64,000 nucleotides of DNA from assembly GCF_019399895.1 (NCBI RefSeq), contig NC_091878.1, forward strand, positions 2,418,001 to 2,482,000, read 5' to 3'. A model generated the notes under the pieces. The model was given only the letters and a program-made list of their open reading frames with translations. It made no database searches and was not told the DNA's origin. Of the stretch, positions 27,201 through 36,428 are shown in pieces. Source of the DNA: Cardiocondyla obscurior. Lineage: Eukaryota > Arthropoda > Insecta > Hymenoptera > Formicidae. Within the stretch, counting starts at the first letter, position 1, and the number at the start of each line of letters is the position of its first letter. The translations under genes and the position numbers were made by a program.

Positions 27201-30200
27201 CTTTCGCGTCGAAATATTTTCTCACGGTATCCCGTTCATTTTGTCGGCAATACGAACTTTAACTATTGGCCAAAATTTATCTAACGTTCGTACGACGCGA
27301 GCAGGACTTGCATTTCTCGTGCAGGTTCACGCGTAATTCGAATTCCTCGGATGAAACGTTGACAAGAGTGATTGACAAATGTAATGGCACATGACGGTCA
27401 TCGCCGGCGAACAAAGGGATGAGGCTCCAGCTACGAGGGAGGACGGTCTCACCTTGTGCTCGTCTTGATCCAGAGTTATCTGAGCGGCGCACGCGAGAGA
27501 GCGAACGCGAGAGCCGATTATATTAAATGGCTGGTAAAACGGTCTGCTTAACATAGCGTTTATCTGCTCCTCTTGGTTTAGTACTTTTTCACTGCCTCGT
27601 CAGCCATTGCCCATAAACTCGACTACGACTATCTCGCGTCCCTTTTTCCCCTCGCGTCGCGGAAAGGATAGAGCTCTTATTCTTTCTCTCTCTCTCGTTG
27701 CATTTTTCCGCGCGCACGCGTGTGCCACCGTACGCAGCCGGGCCGGAACTCATAAAAGATACAGGACCGTTAAAACGGTTCATCATCTCGAGTGCTCATC
27801 ATACTTTGACGCCCTTTTTGTTTACGATAAACTCGAACAGGAACTTTCTCTCTTATTCCTCGCTTCGCTCTCCTCGTCCCTTTACCGAGTCGGAAAATTA
27901 AGTATTTTTCAGTATAGTATCACTGCCCGACTTGTCTTCCTCGTTTAAACAACGCCTGTACTTTAATTAATTTAAAATCTGACATCTTACGTAAAAAAGT
28001 ATTTTTTTAAAACGCATGCAAAGTTACGAAAATAGATATTTTCAAGATGCGTTAGCAAAATGTGTCTACACTCAAATTTTTATTTCCCCTTCAATAAATA
28101 AAAAAAATAAAAAATAAAAAAAAGGGAACAGCTATTCGTTTGCCCTCAATCGCGGAAAAAAAATGATTTCTTTCGCGGGATGCACCTAACGACCATTTGA
28201 AAATATCATAACGTTACAGAAACGTAGGATGTTGTTGACGTCACGGCCCGTACTGCGCCAACGACACCCTCGTGCCTACTGCTTGCACGTACGCGTACAT
28301 ATATGTGAGCGCCTCTGTGTTTGTACCGAATATACGCAACATGCACACATCGCTATAAAAGCAATACGAAAGAGGGTAGCTTAGCATGAGGGGCGTGGTG
28401 CGGTCCTTCCACCCCCGACGGACAGCGAATACTTTTGACGTAGTCGCCAACCCCCTGCCGATTTCAACCCGGCGATCTGTCCCTGGTCTCCACTCCTCCG
28501 CGTTCTCCACGATCGCGTCTCCCCCCAGAAATAATTGCGCGTTTCGCGGTCTCTTGATCCGCGCGTAAAAGTAATCCAAACATCGCATAAAAATTATGTT
28601 TACGAGTTTCGAATGGGTCTCTCGCAAAGGGTCGCGCGAGCCGAAGGGTGGCCGAAGGGAGCGTGAACGCGGGCTGCGCTGTCGCAGATAGGGATCTCTG
28701 TCTTCCTCTCTGTCTCTTTCTCTCTATTTCGCGATTTTTAGATTTCGTTTCGCCGAGGTTATCGAGGCGCGACGGCTCCGAAAACGTCGGCCTTATTCAC
28801 AACGAAAATACCGCTCGTTCTCGCGCTCCGTTAAATGTCGTGAGTCGGTGGTCTCGATGAGTCTCGATTTTCGATGTTGATACACCTTAAAATATACAGC
28901 GTTATCGCTCATTATCGCAGTTATTCCGCAACAATCCGAAGGCCGTAAGGTATTCTCTCTCTCCGTGCGTGTACGGAGACGACGGGATTATACCGGCCGC
29001 GATCGATTTCGCAGTTAAAAACGCAATTTAAAAATCAATTCCGAAATACAAGCGGGCCTCCGAAAGTCAGCGCTTTAAATAAGACCTATGATTTATGACT
29101 CGCAATACTCGCGCGCACGGCGGAATGGAATAAAACACCGCTCGCGCGCAGATATAATCAATGACGCTGCAAAAATAATAATGCATCCAACGCAACATTC
29201 GATTCCCACGTCGTAAAATACACATACGTATCTACATAAATACCGCGTCTCGCTGCCAATCCGATCTGAGAAGGAATAAAAAAATGGATTTAAATTCCCG
29301 GACAAGCGTCGCGAGTTTTTCGCGTTGAAAATATAGTCACTTAGACATTTTACACAGTCATCTCGTTAGCGCGATAAGAAGCAGACGAGTTGTTCCCTGC
29401 GTAAAGTTTAACAATCCATGGGAGTCGAGGGTGGCGAAGGATTCAAAACGCCTGCGTTGTAGCAGATAGAGAAAACATCGCTCACCTGTCTTCTCCTTGA
29501 TCTCGCAGAGCACCGAAAACAGAGCCGGCTTCATCCTGTGGCAGTTGAGGGTGTGTTTTCTGCAAGCAAACCGAACGGATTAATTGTCGCTGCTCAAAAT
29601 CGCGCGATGGGAAATTTGCGCCGCGGAATTTTTCGCGAAAGAAATCACGGAAGGGAAAACGGAGGTGGGATAGGCAAAAAAAAAAAAAAATGTAATTCCA
29701 AGCGCCGTCGCTTCGCGCTTACAAATTACCGCGAAATTACAACTATCGCCATCGAAATTAGCGGCTCGGTGTTAATGAAGGTGATTAACTTAATTCGAGG
29801 CCGTATGCTTAATTGAGGGCCGCGATATTTAAATGGCTCGGCCAGTTAACGCACGTCGCGAAAATTGCAGAGGCCCCTCCGCCGCTCGCCCCGTAAAATG
29901 CACGTATTCGCGCGGTAGTGTTGTCGCATCTGGCATTCTTCGCGAAGCGGCGTCAAACGCGCGGACAGGTACTTAATATAACTTAACACACATGAGCAAA
30001 GCCGGCGCGCCAGGTGAATACGGCCGGACGCACTTACAACAATTAGTCGCGTGTGTGCACAGACGATACGGTTAAACGCAAGGGGGTCTGAATTTGCTGT
30101 ATCACTCGAAGCTGCATTCCTATTACGCTTGCAGAGAGTGCCTTTTCGTTACGCGTTCGGTCAGCGAGATCGTAAAGGAAAAAGAAAAGAAGAAAAAAAA

Positions 30201-31421
30201 AAAAAAAAAAGAAAAAAATATTCGTTGCGAGTCGATAGATCTTATCTAGCCGAACGCTTTGCGGGGTCCGTCGAGTTATCATAAAAAACAGGATAGGATG
30301 TTCACCGGGACGCATACGTCGCGAGATATATCGGACTGATTAATGTGCTAATGAATAACGCGTGCATAATTAGCCATGTACATATAAGCGAGGCTCCGCG
30401 GTTGGTACGGTAGGAGTTATCACTCTTCGTCGTTAATAAGCCGCCGTCGCACGTTTTACAATATTGCGTAATTAGCCGCAGAGATTGCGAGCGAGGCTGG
30501 CCCTACGTGCACTTTTTTCAATTCGACGCACAGGATATACGAAGAACGGAACGCGCGAGGCTCACTTCTCGCGTGACGTCGCGGGAATCGATGGGGTGGA
30601 AGCGTTACGCGGAGTACACTTAGTAATCTGTACAATTTAACGTTGTTTCCATGAACCGCGCCGTAACTCCCTCTTCCTTCCCGCCCCGGAGGACTCGAAA
30701 TAAAACCGCGCAACCCCCGTATTTTATACGCGCAGCATCGTCTTGCTTTTACGAGAATTTCGTTTACACGCTCCTCTCCTCTGGGTAACGAATCGGCCTC
30801 GTAAATCGAAAGTACCATTAAACCTTTAATTCCGCTATTAACGAGCCGTAAACATAATTTTCAGTCTCCGACGTAACGCTGATAGACCCCACGGACGTTT
30901 TAGCGCGAAGGTAGTCGTGGCAATTACGAACACGACGCTACTGATACCGCTGTTAACCGGACGACATCGCGAGCACCGAATGCGTACCTCCTAAAAGAAA
31001 ATATGCGACGGTTAGCGAAGACGAGAAAAAAAGGGAGCGAGGGAGATTTCGAAAGAAAATTTTGAGAGAGCGGAGAAACGATAGGATACTTGAGATCAAA
31101 GGACGCATCCCGCCGCGCGAGAACGTTAAAAAAAAAAAGAAAAAAAATGGCGGAGCGGTATGGGGGGAAAAAAAGGATGCGGGCATACCTCGCTTGCGCC
31201 TCGTCCAGACTCTGGTCCGTGATGTTCATTATTTGCTGCAAGATCTCGCCAATGTCTTGCTTTCTGGCCTCCACCGCCTGATCCGGGCCTTGAGCGGCGG
31301 TGCCGTCGACCGGACCCATGGTGCCGTATCCAGCGGTGTTTTGGGCTGCCTGTCCCTGGTTTCCACCCATCAGACCCACACCTGAACCTCCGTGTTGCAG
31401 CATCCTGCCAGTCTCATCCAT
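99..31421 (-). CDS. exd: Extradenticle / PBX-family TALE homeobox protein, 5' part of gene (4 coding exons, incomplete)
   Basis: The coding sequence joins 31421-31189, 29559-29486, 5990-5740 and 289-99 on the minus strand. It gives 249 codons plus two bases and continues beyond base 1. Every junction is GT-AG and the phases agree (2, 1, 0, then 2 at the last donor). The product contains the whole PBC domain: PBC-A (DIGEILQQIMNITDQSLDEA, then CHRMKPALFSVLCEIKEK) and PBC-B (from EHSDYRAKLAQIRQIYHQEL through STCEAVMILRSRFLDA), with a Gly/Ala linker between them. Known family role: Exd/Pbx binds DNA together with Hox proteins and is taken into the nucleus by Homothorax/Meis through the PBC domain. 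The homeodomain (starting RRKRRNF in relatives) is not in the window. Agreement with Drosophila Exd, including the NTQEEEPPDPQLMRLDNML block, leaves little doubt. Fly Exd has a shorter N-terminus and a longer linker variant. Confidence 0.97.
290..5739 (-). other. exd intron 3 (5.45 kb)
   Basis: Non-coding by position between two phase-matched exd exons. It holds GC-rich polypurine/polypyrimidine blocks (about 500-1030 and 2900-4650), poly-A/T runs and a short CTCG repeat near 5347-5375. Several frames stay open for 60-160 codons in the GC-rich parts, but they overlap each other and match no family I know. No RNA gene or transposon is evident. Confidence 0.8.
5740..5990 (-). CDS. exd: exd coding exon 3 (PBC linker and start of PBC-B)
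   Basis: The exon follows CTGTTTTCAG and its first two bases complete Val-103. It encodes residues 104-186: LSLRNTQEEEPPDPQLMRLD, NMLIAEGVAGPEKGGG, a short Ala/Ser/Gly linker (AGAAASASAAAAAGPGQP), then DNAIEHSDYRAKLAQIRQIY and HQELEKYEQ. It ends in phase 0 at CAG, before the donor GTATGT. The polyalanine linker is the family's usual hypervariable spot. The reading frame runs open into the upstream intron, but the residues there are not conserved. Confidence 0.96.
6371..6426. repeat. 10-bp perfect inverted repeat in a GC-richer intronic block
   Basis: GCGGTTTTAT (6371-6380) and ATAAAACCGC (6417-6426) are exact reverse complements 36 bp apart. They lie inside a block (about 6190-6600) that is clearly less AT-rich than the sequence on either side, a few hundred bases upstream of exd exon 3. 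No known RNA family is recognised. Confidence 0.4.
9190..9220. repeat. TA-rich palindromic microsatellite
   Basis: Alternating TA interrupted by single G and C bases so that the tract is its own reverse complement, flanked by CT runs. Simple repeat in exd intron 2. Confidence 0.85.
11403..11430. repeat. 14-bp tandem duplication
   Basis: Two perfect copies of CGGAAAGTTGTAGT head to tail in exd intron 2, followed by a partial third (CGGA). Confidence 0.8.
19133..19267 (+). other. 135-nt long imperfect hairpin (pre-miRNA-like or fold-back element)
   Basis: Arms at 19133-19186 and 19212-19267 are inverted copies of one another at roughly 87% identity, separated by a 25-nt loop. The inner core pairs TGTCCAGGCAAAGACGGT with ACCGTCTTTGTCTGGACA, which is 18 continuous pairs if one G-U pair is allowed. 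Two of the arm mismatches are G-U pairs when the plus strand is transcribed but would be C-A mismatches on the minus strand. That mildly favours a plus-strand RNA, antisense to exd. I do not recognise either arm as a known microRNA, and a small fold-back transposable element is the main alternative. Confidence 0.6.
19788..20024 (+). other. Candidate spliced transcript nested in exd intron 2, on the opposite strand
   Basis: A GC-rich stretch ends in AG|GTGAGC (donor GT at 19863). It is followed by a 118-nt AT-rich intron with a branch-like TTAACTAAT and a T-rich tract ending TTACAG at 19980. Then comes a 44-nt exon (19981-20024) and a consensus donor G|GTAAGT. In the first exon the ATG at 19788 opens a 24-codon frame that ends TAG exactly at the junction. 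A second frame (TGG at 19789 onward) stays open across the splice and contains ATG-CTC-ATG in the small exon. No downstream exon could be placed, so coding status is unknown; a non-coding RNA or a 5' UTR with an upstream frame would both fit. The start given is the ATG, not a transcription start. Confidence 0.35.
26262..26355. repeat. Cluster of short perfect inverted repeats, including paired CCAAT-type motifs
   Basis: CCGATTGGC (26262-26270) is the exact reverse complement of GCCAATCGG (26326-26334). Immediately after the second arm comes ATTTCGCGCC-G-GGCGCGAAAT (26335-26355), a perfect palindrome with a single central base. A 12-bp palindrome ACGCACGTGCGT sits between the arms at 26281-26292. 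ATTGG/CCAAT in opposite orientations resembles CCAAT-factor sites. A cis-regulatory role is an inference. Confidence 0.45.
29486..29559 (-). CDS. exd: exd coding exon 2 (PBC-A core)
   Basis: The 74-nt exon follows a TTGCTTGCAG acceptor. Its first base completes Arg-78, then it encodes KHTLNCHRMKPALFSVLCEI and KEKT (residues 79-102), and it ends with one base before the donor GTGAGC. This is one of the most conserved stretches in the PBC family. The exon is too short to stand out as an open frame and was found by family recognition plus splice sites. Confidence 0.96.
29560..31188 (-). other. exd intron 1 (1.6 kb)
   Basis: The intron between coding exons 1 and 2 has the donor GTATGC and the acceptor TTGCTTGCAG. 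It contains poly-A runs (for example around 30186-30207) and no recognisable gene. Confidence 0.85.
31189..31421 (-). CDS. exd: exd coding exon 1 (start codon to PBC-A)
   Basis: The ATG at 31421-31419 opens MDETGRMLQHGG. The codon before it is TTG, and an in-frame TAG lies at 31439-31437, so this is the first possible ATG. Residues 1-50 are a Gly/Gln/Ala-rich variable tail. From about residue 51 the conserved PBC-A begins (EARKQDIGEILQQIMNITDQ). The exon ends ...GCGAG followed by the donor GTATGC at 31188, leaving two bases of the Arg-78 codon. Confidence 0.96.
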
Positions 31422-31520
31422 CAACCGGGGTACTCGCTATTCGCAGTCCCGGTGGTGATCAGTCGGCCACCGTGCGCTAGCGTGCTTCGCGCTAACGTGT
31501 CCGCGGGAACGGGGACGTGT

Positions 31521-31545
31521 GCGTGGCGTGGCGTGGCGTGGCGTG
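31521..31545. repeat. GCGTG pentanucleotide tandem repeat (5 units)
   Basis: Five perfect head-to-tail GCGTG units lie about 100 bp upstream of the exd start codon, probably inside the 5' UTR. A related, less regular GTGGC-rich stretch occurs near 33448-33470. Confidence 0.9.
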
Positions 31546-32393
31546 TGTGGCCCGCCGCGCGTTACCTTCCCCTTTTTCTTCTTCTCTCGCGCTCGTGATC
31601 AGCTTACGCTCGCGGTGCCCGGTACGGCCGACGGAGCGCACTCGTGTAGCACCACCACGCACGTAACGCACCTACGCGTTACACTCGTATACCAGGTGTC
31701 GCGAAAAAACGCGGAAGAATTCGAACGGATCCAGCCTCCGCAATCTGTTGCAGCTGTCTTCTACCTCGTCGGACAACGCTGCTGGCCGGATGTAACGATG
31801 CACGTGCTCCCTCTCTCTCTTTTTCTTCTCTTCCGGATCCGCGCTCCGATCGTCGATTTCGCGAAAGAGCGCGCGTCGTTGCTCACTTGCAAAAATATAA
31901 TTCTCTCTCTCTCTCTCTCTTCTACTCGATCACCGTCGTCGCGAGCACCTCGTGATTTCGACGCGACTGTTGCCTCGCGCGCGGAAACGCGCGGCGCAAC
32001 CAACTTTGGAGGTTATGCCAACGCCGCGGTCTTTGTCCTTCTGCGTGTCGCACGGTGGTTTTAACTCCGCTCCGTTTCTGCCTCCCCCTCTCTTTCCCGA
32101 GGTCCGGCTTCTCGCTTCTCGCTCGCTCCCGCACGCTCACCTTCCCTGCTCGGCGACGCCGCTCGACGGTATCCTCGGCCCCGCACCACTGCGCCCCGAT
32201 GCACTCTCTCGCACGCGCGGCTTACTAATTATCGACTTGTAAAATCTGGTATACACAATATAGGGCGAGTTGAGATCGCTGCCTCTGGCGGCTCTAACAT
32301 TGACGGATTGTCGGGTTTTACGTATACGCGGTTGTGTCGAGACGGTCGGCGTCGCGCCCGGACCGCACTCCTCCCCTTGTCGAGACTTCACAC

Positions 32394-32432
32394 TATATAT
32401 CTATATATATGTATATATATATATATATATAT
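32394..32432. repeat. TA microsatellite
   Basis: Nearly pure alternating TA with short interruptions, about 1 kb upstream of the exd start codon. Confidence 0.9.
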
Positions 32433-34119
32433 CTTTTCTTCTTTTTTTTCTCTCTCTCCCTCCAACGGCCTCACGGCTCCTTGCTCGCTATGGCTGAAGT
32501 TTCGGCGTCGTTTTCCGAGCCATCCGCGCCACGAGAGTCCCGCACGAAGACCTCCGCCTTACAAGGAAACTGCGGCGACGACGACGACGGCGACGCGCGC
32601 GGACCGACCGTTTCCGTCGCTCTTCTCACTGTCCTCGGTCGCTCGAGCGACTGCTACGCGGCTCGCGGGTGTACGTGCGCGTCCGTACTGTGCCCTCGGA
32701 TATATGCGTGCAGCACGCCAATCGGCGGCCATAGCAGCCGCCGCGGCCAATCAGAGCGGCCCATGCATCTGCCGCCCGCGCGCTGACCGTCGCGTCCACC
32801 CGATATCTCTCTTCCTTCTTCGCTCGCGCGGGTTGCGACGATCCGTCGTTATCCGCCGCGTGCGCATTCACCTTATTTATGCTCGTACAGGTCCCCGCGA
32901 CGCTCGCGGCCGCAAGCTCATAACCTCCTCTCTCTCGTGCGTCAACGAGCGCAGCCAACGTCCCTCCACCGGGAAACGACGATCCGCCGAACGGACCCTC
33001 CTCGTCGGCAAGAAACAACGTCGCCCGCGTTCTCGAAGCGACCCGCGCGCGGTCCTCGTCGCTAACTTGACGCACAGACGGAAACGCTCCGCCTACTCTC
33101 TTCTCTCTTTTTCTCACTCACCGCCGACGGTCGTTCTGCTCCTTTTGCACGCGCGACGTATTCCCGGCTCGCGTCGGCTCGCCGTTGCCCCGAGCGAACA
33201 CAGATCCCGACCGAACCCGCCGAGAATGAAAGCTCCGGTCGTAATCGCCCGGAAATCGTGCTAGCATACCTCGCCGTGAAAATACTCCGGGTTACCTCGG
33301 CGAACAGGAGATGCTCGCGCGCTCGCGCGCGAGAGTCGTAAATTTACGGACGCGCGAGAACGCAGACGCAACTTCGCGATAAGATGGCCGCTCATCGCTG
33401 TGGCGACCATGGCTGGGAAGCGGGAAACGTAAATCAAACGCGCGGTATGGCGTGGCGTGTTCTGGCCTGGCGCATACCACTGCGAGGCCGGTTTTTGAAC
33501 CCGCGACCGACGAGTTTACACTCGCGTCACCGTCGCGTGAATAATCTGTAGCATGAAAATTTATGCCAGCTAATTGTTATAAATATTTTGTTGAATCATA
33601 AAATTTGTTACAAGCAAATCTATTACATTGCCAGAAGTTAATACTGAGGAGGAAGATAATACTAGAAATATAATTGTATAATTTTTTAAGCGGTTTATTT
33701 ATTAAATATTACAAAATTTATTATTATTACATATAACATTATAAGCGATGCAAATGAAACATATTCTTTAATAAAGTTTTAATGAAATTATAGTGTAATA
33801 TATAAACGTAGAAAAATATTAAAGATATCACAGTAATAGTTTTGTTCTTGGGTACAATTTTATAGTTTTTTAAATGTAGAAATATTAATAAGAATCATAA
33901 TATTATTTTATACATATATCTAATATTCTACTACGTCTAAAATGTTACATACAAATAATTACGGTATAATAAAAGAAAACTTTTACATTTTTAATATTAA
34001 GTTCTATAATAAAAGAAATAAAAATAAAAAAACGATAAAAGTAAGTAAGTAGACACAGAAAAAATGAAGAAAGAGTTCTCTATTAAATTAAATTGTTACT
34101 TCAATTCTTTTGCTAATGT

Positions 34120-34359
34120 TTAGACGTATATAAAATCAAATATGATTTGAAGCTTTTTTTGAACTTGAATTGCACTTCTTCGATACTCGTGTCTGGACAG
34201 AAACGATTCCTTGTTGTAATTCGAAGAATTTAGTCTACTAACGACCGCGTTGACTGCGTCATTCACCATCTTTATCAAAAGTTCGTCTTTCAAATCGGTC
34301 GGTGTTTGCGATGTGATCTCGCCGTATTCTTGCCAAATTTGATAGATCTTGACAATTAT
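34120..34359 (-). CDS. Unidentified 79-codon terminal exon, fully open
   Basis: After an acceptor-like TATCGTATAG, the minus strand reads 79 codons without interruption from 34359 to a TAA at 34122-34120, in strongly AT-rich DNA where chance frames are short. The peptide (IIVKIYQIWQEYGEITSQTP ... ESFLSRHEYRRSAIQVQKKL, then QIIFDFIYV) is helical-looking and charged, with no Cys clusters or membrane segment. It lacks an ATG at the start, so it would be the last coding exon of a gene whose earlier exons are on the minus strand. It does not match the part of Nup155 seen next door, nor the Nup155 C-terminus as I know it. It may belong to an unrelated gene, or be a recently orphaned exon. Confidence 0.4.
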   Translation of the reverse strand: MIVKIYQIWQEYGEITSQTPTDLKDELLIKMVNDAVNAVVSRLNSSNYNKESFLSRHEYRRSAIQVQKKLQIIFDFIYV

Positions 34360-34559
34360 CTATACGATAATGTAAATATTAATACATTTAATAAAAACAT
34401 TTTCATATAATATTTAAAATTATATCTAAATAAAAGAGAGTTTTATATATTTTTTATCACATTGATAAAAAAGATGAAAATTAGATTCAACTTACTTACA
34501 ATAATGTAAATTCGTCGATAACATTACTTCTGTCAAAACGACTATAAACACCAAAAACA

Positions 34560-35280
34560 AATTCTCGTTACCGCAACTACGATGAAATTTAAATGTACTG
34601 ATTCAGAATTCCATCTGATATGCTTATAAGAGATCAAAAATTATTACTGTCTCGAGTCCTGAAAGAAAGATATTTTATAAAAGTTATTAAGAAAAACGTG
34701 CTTACTTAACAATATGAACAGTATTCTGTACCAAAAAATCTTGAGATAATAGTGATCTTAGTTACACCACCATTATCAATATCCCAAACTTAATTATGCC
34801 TTTATCACCCAAAGTATACGAAATATTACGTGAATCATCTACAGATATCTGTATTATAGCATCTTCTTCTGACAATGCCATAGTGACAAATGACGGTACT
34901 AAAAATGATAACGGACTTTCTGCATGATTAATTTTTTTACATCGTTTTTCAAACCAACTGCTTTCTGCCTAAAAATAAAAAAATTTATTAAGGTAAATTT
35001 AAAAGCAACAAATATCGTTTTAAAGATGTTAAAGATTTTCAACCTGATAATGTATTCAAACAAATAATCCATTTTTACCACCAAGAAATATCCCGCTGCT
35101 ACTGGTATTAGTAATTGTAGTAATACCTATTCCATTAGTAGTAACAGTGAAAATCGGTTCTGGAACTAAGTGCATTTCTATGAAACAAAAAACAATGATT
35201 AATTTTGGAAGGTAATTATTCACAAATATAGATAAATAAAATTATATTAAATGATTACCTCCTGCATTATCAGGAACATA
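34560..35280 (-). pseudogene. Nup155-like pseudogene: Decayed Nup154/Nup155 nucleoporin fragment, main copy
   Basis: Consecutive exon remnants on the minus strand encode part of the N-terminal beta-propeller of Nup155/Nup154, a scaffold nucleoporin of the inner ring. In order: an exon end around 35275-35259 (...VPDNAG); 35177-35044 (MHLVPEPIFTVTTNG, then SGIFLGGKNG and an in-frame TGA, then IHYQ); 34968-34706 (AESSWFEKRCKKINHAESPL, SFLVPSF, IIQISVDDSRNISYTLGDKG, then a one-base deletion before VWDIDNGGVTKITI, then a second shift before SQDFLVQNTVHIVK); and from 34658 (KTRDSNNF, stop, SLISISDG, shift, SESVHLNFIVVAVT). These line up with human NUP155 (for example KINHSKSSLSFLVPS, DNSRNILYTRSEKG). 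Introns are kept with usable splice sites, so this arose by DNA duplication, not retroposition. It cannot encode a nucleoporin. Confidence 0.85.
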
Positions 35281-35844
35281 ACTCATGGATTCATGGAGTT
35301 GTATATAATAGCATTACTTAAACGCCATGCAGTTTCCGTATCACCACTGCAAACAAACCCATGTAGACATCACATTTGCTATAGCATTTTGATACTCATA
35401 GTTTCTAAGGCAGATATAACGACGGCAGCTAGCGAACATGACTTTATTATAGCGTCGTGTGCGTCGAGTTTCACATGTTTCGCGTGTATATACCGCGCCG
35501 GCCGGTTTGCCGATGACTGATTTTTTTTTCTGTTCTCTCATCCCCTGCCTCTGCCGCCTAGAATTACGTAGGTTAGCCGCTGTCGCCACCGAAAACGTCA
35601 TATCTGCTTTTCGGTGTACATATGTTTGTCTTTAGCACAGTCAATAACGAATCTGAAAAAGTAAAGGGATTATACATCTGTGATGCATATATATAGATGT
35701 ACTGTAATACAATAATTACGATTTCGTTAGCGTTTTAAATTTAGGTATATGGAAGTACTTAGTAATGCTCTTGTACTTTTATTATTACCTGTGGCAATTA
35801 ATTTAAATGTATTATACAAATTATAAATGCAAAAAGTAACAGCA

Positions 35845-35921
35845 TTACTTACTTAAAACATTAGAATTGTTTTTTTGAGAAAATGGACTTCATTTACCGT
35901 TTGTAAAAATTTGTTATAAAT
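35845..35921 (-). pseudogene. Possible degenerate copy of the unidentified exon
   Basis: After CTGTTTCAG (acceptor ending 35922) the minus strand reads ATTTATAACAAATTTTTACA and on to AACGG, which weakly resembles the start of the 34359-34120 exon (ATCTATCAAATTTGG...ACGG). It soon ends in TAA before GTAAGTAA. If real, it shows that the duplicated unit included both the Nup155 pieces and this exon. The similarity is short and could be chance. Confidence 0.25.
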
Positions 35922-36024
35922 CTGAAACAGAAAACAAATCGTAATATTTTATAATGCAAAAAAAAAAAAAAAAGTTGAATGAACACTACAATACATACAA
36001 TTCGTTTCAACATAATTTAGTTGT

Positions 36025-36225
36025 TAAAAAAGAGCAGTACTGCTTCAGATTTCATTGTATAAGCTAATATGCTTACAAGAGTCAGTAATGATTTCTGTCT
36101 AGTCCTGAAAGGAAAATCGTGTATTAATTCGTATTAACAGATATTTTATAAAAATTATAGAAAAAAGTACTTACCTAACAACATAACTGGCACGTACTCG
36201 CGGATTCATTGTGTATAGTTTGGTT
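36025..36225 (-). pseudogene. Nup155-like pseudogene: Second, shorter Nup155-like fragment (partial duplicate)
   Basis: On the minus strand, the sequence ending GTTATGTTGTTAG|GTAAGT (exon end 36175) and the exon starting at 36104 after CTTTCAG resemble the last two exon pieces of the main copy (34706 and 34658). The intron between them is similar as well (shared TTTTATAAAATATCT). The reading is more degraded (KTRQKSLLTLVSI against KTRDSNNF-SLISI). It sits about 1.4 kb upstream of the main copy, which points to a local tandem duplication followed by decay. Confidence 0.55.
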
Positions 36226-36250
36226 ATTCGCTAGTATATTTCTAGCAATT

Positions 36251-36428
36251 CTAGAGGAAAAGATTCATGATGGACTCCTAGATGGCATTATAGCAAATAA
36301 TATCGCGAGGGCGATCGGAAAATGGCCGAAAGAATTTCGCGAAGTTCATCTTCGATAATATATCGATGCCGCGCTGAGAATGCGAGAAATTGATATCGAG
36401 TGAGGATCGATTTGTGTCCCGGTTCGCC
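36251..36428 (+). promoter_or_regulatory. 5' flank / 5' UTR of the PP4R1-like gene
   Basis: Sequence returns to mixed, CpG-containing composition between the AT-rich island and the first coding exon. In-frame stops occur before the ATG at 36429. No TATA box can be assigned with confidence. The transcription start is unknown. Confidence 0.4.

Larger units (their letters stand above)
5991..29485 (-). other. exd intron 2 (23.5 kb), probable regulatory intron
   Basis: This is the largest intron of the visible gene, between the two halves of the PBC-coding region. It alternates GC-rich, CpG-dense blocks with AT-rich stretches and contains microsatellites. Structures worth separate entries are a GC-richer block with an inverted repeat near 6371-6426, the long hairpin at 19133-19267, the plus-strand splice signals at 19862-20025, and the inverted-repeat cluster at 26262-26355. 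The many 60-230-codon open frames (for example 10517-11221 plus) lie in skewed sequence open in several frames and are not called as genes. Confidence 0.75.
31422..33535 (-). promoter_or_regulatory. exd 5' UTR and promoter region, CpG-rich
   Basis: This GC-rich, CpG-dense, pyrimidine-biased block lies directly upstream of the exd start codon. It contains five GCGTG repeats (31521-31545), CT runs and a TA repeat (32394-32432). The transcription start cannot be placed by eye. A plus-strand frame stays free of stops for 318 codons (32308-33264), but it starts at TTG, has almost no Met and has low-complexity composition, so I treat it as a by-product of base composition. Confidence 0.5.
33540..36250. 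other. AT-rich island between the two divergent genes
   Basis: Base composition changes sharply at about 33540 from GC-rich promoter-type DNA to strongly AT-rich DNA, and returns near 36290. All the nucleoporin pseudogene pieces and the unidentified 79-codon exon lie inside this island. I see no clean terminal repeats or target-site duplication at its edges, so the mechanism of insertion is unknown. From 33540 to 34119 I see no gene, only AT-rich sequence. Confidence 0.6.
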
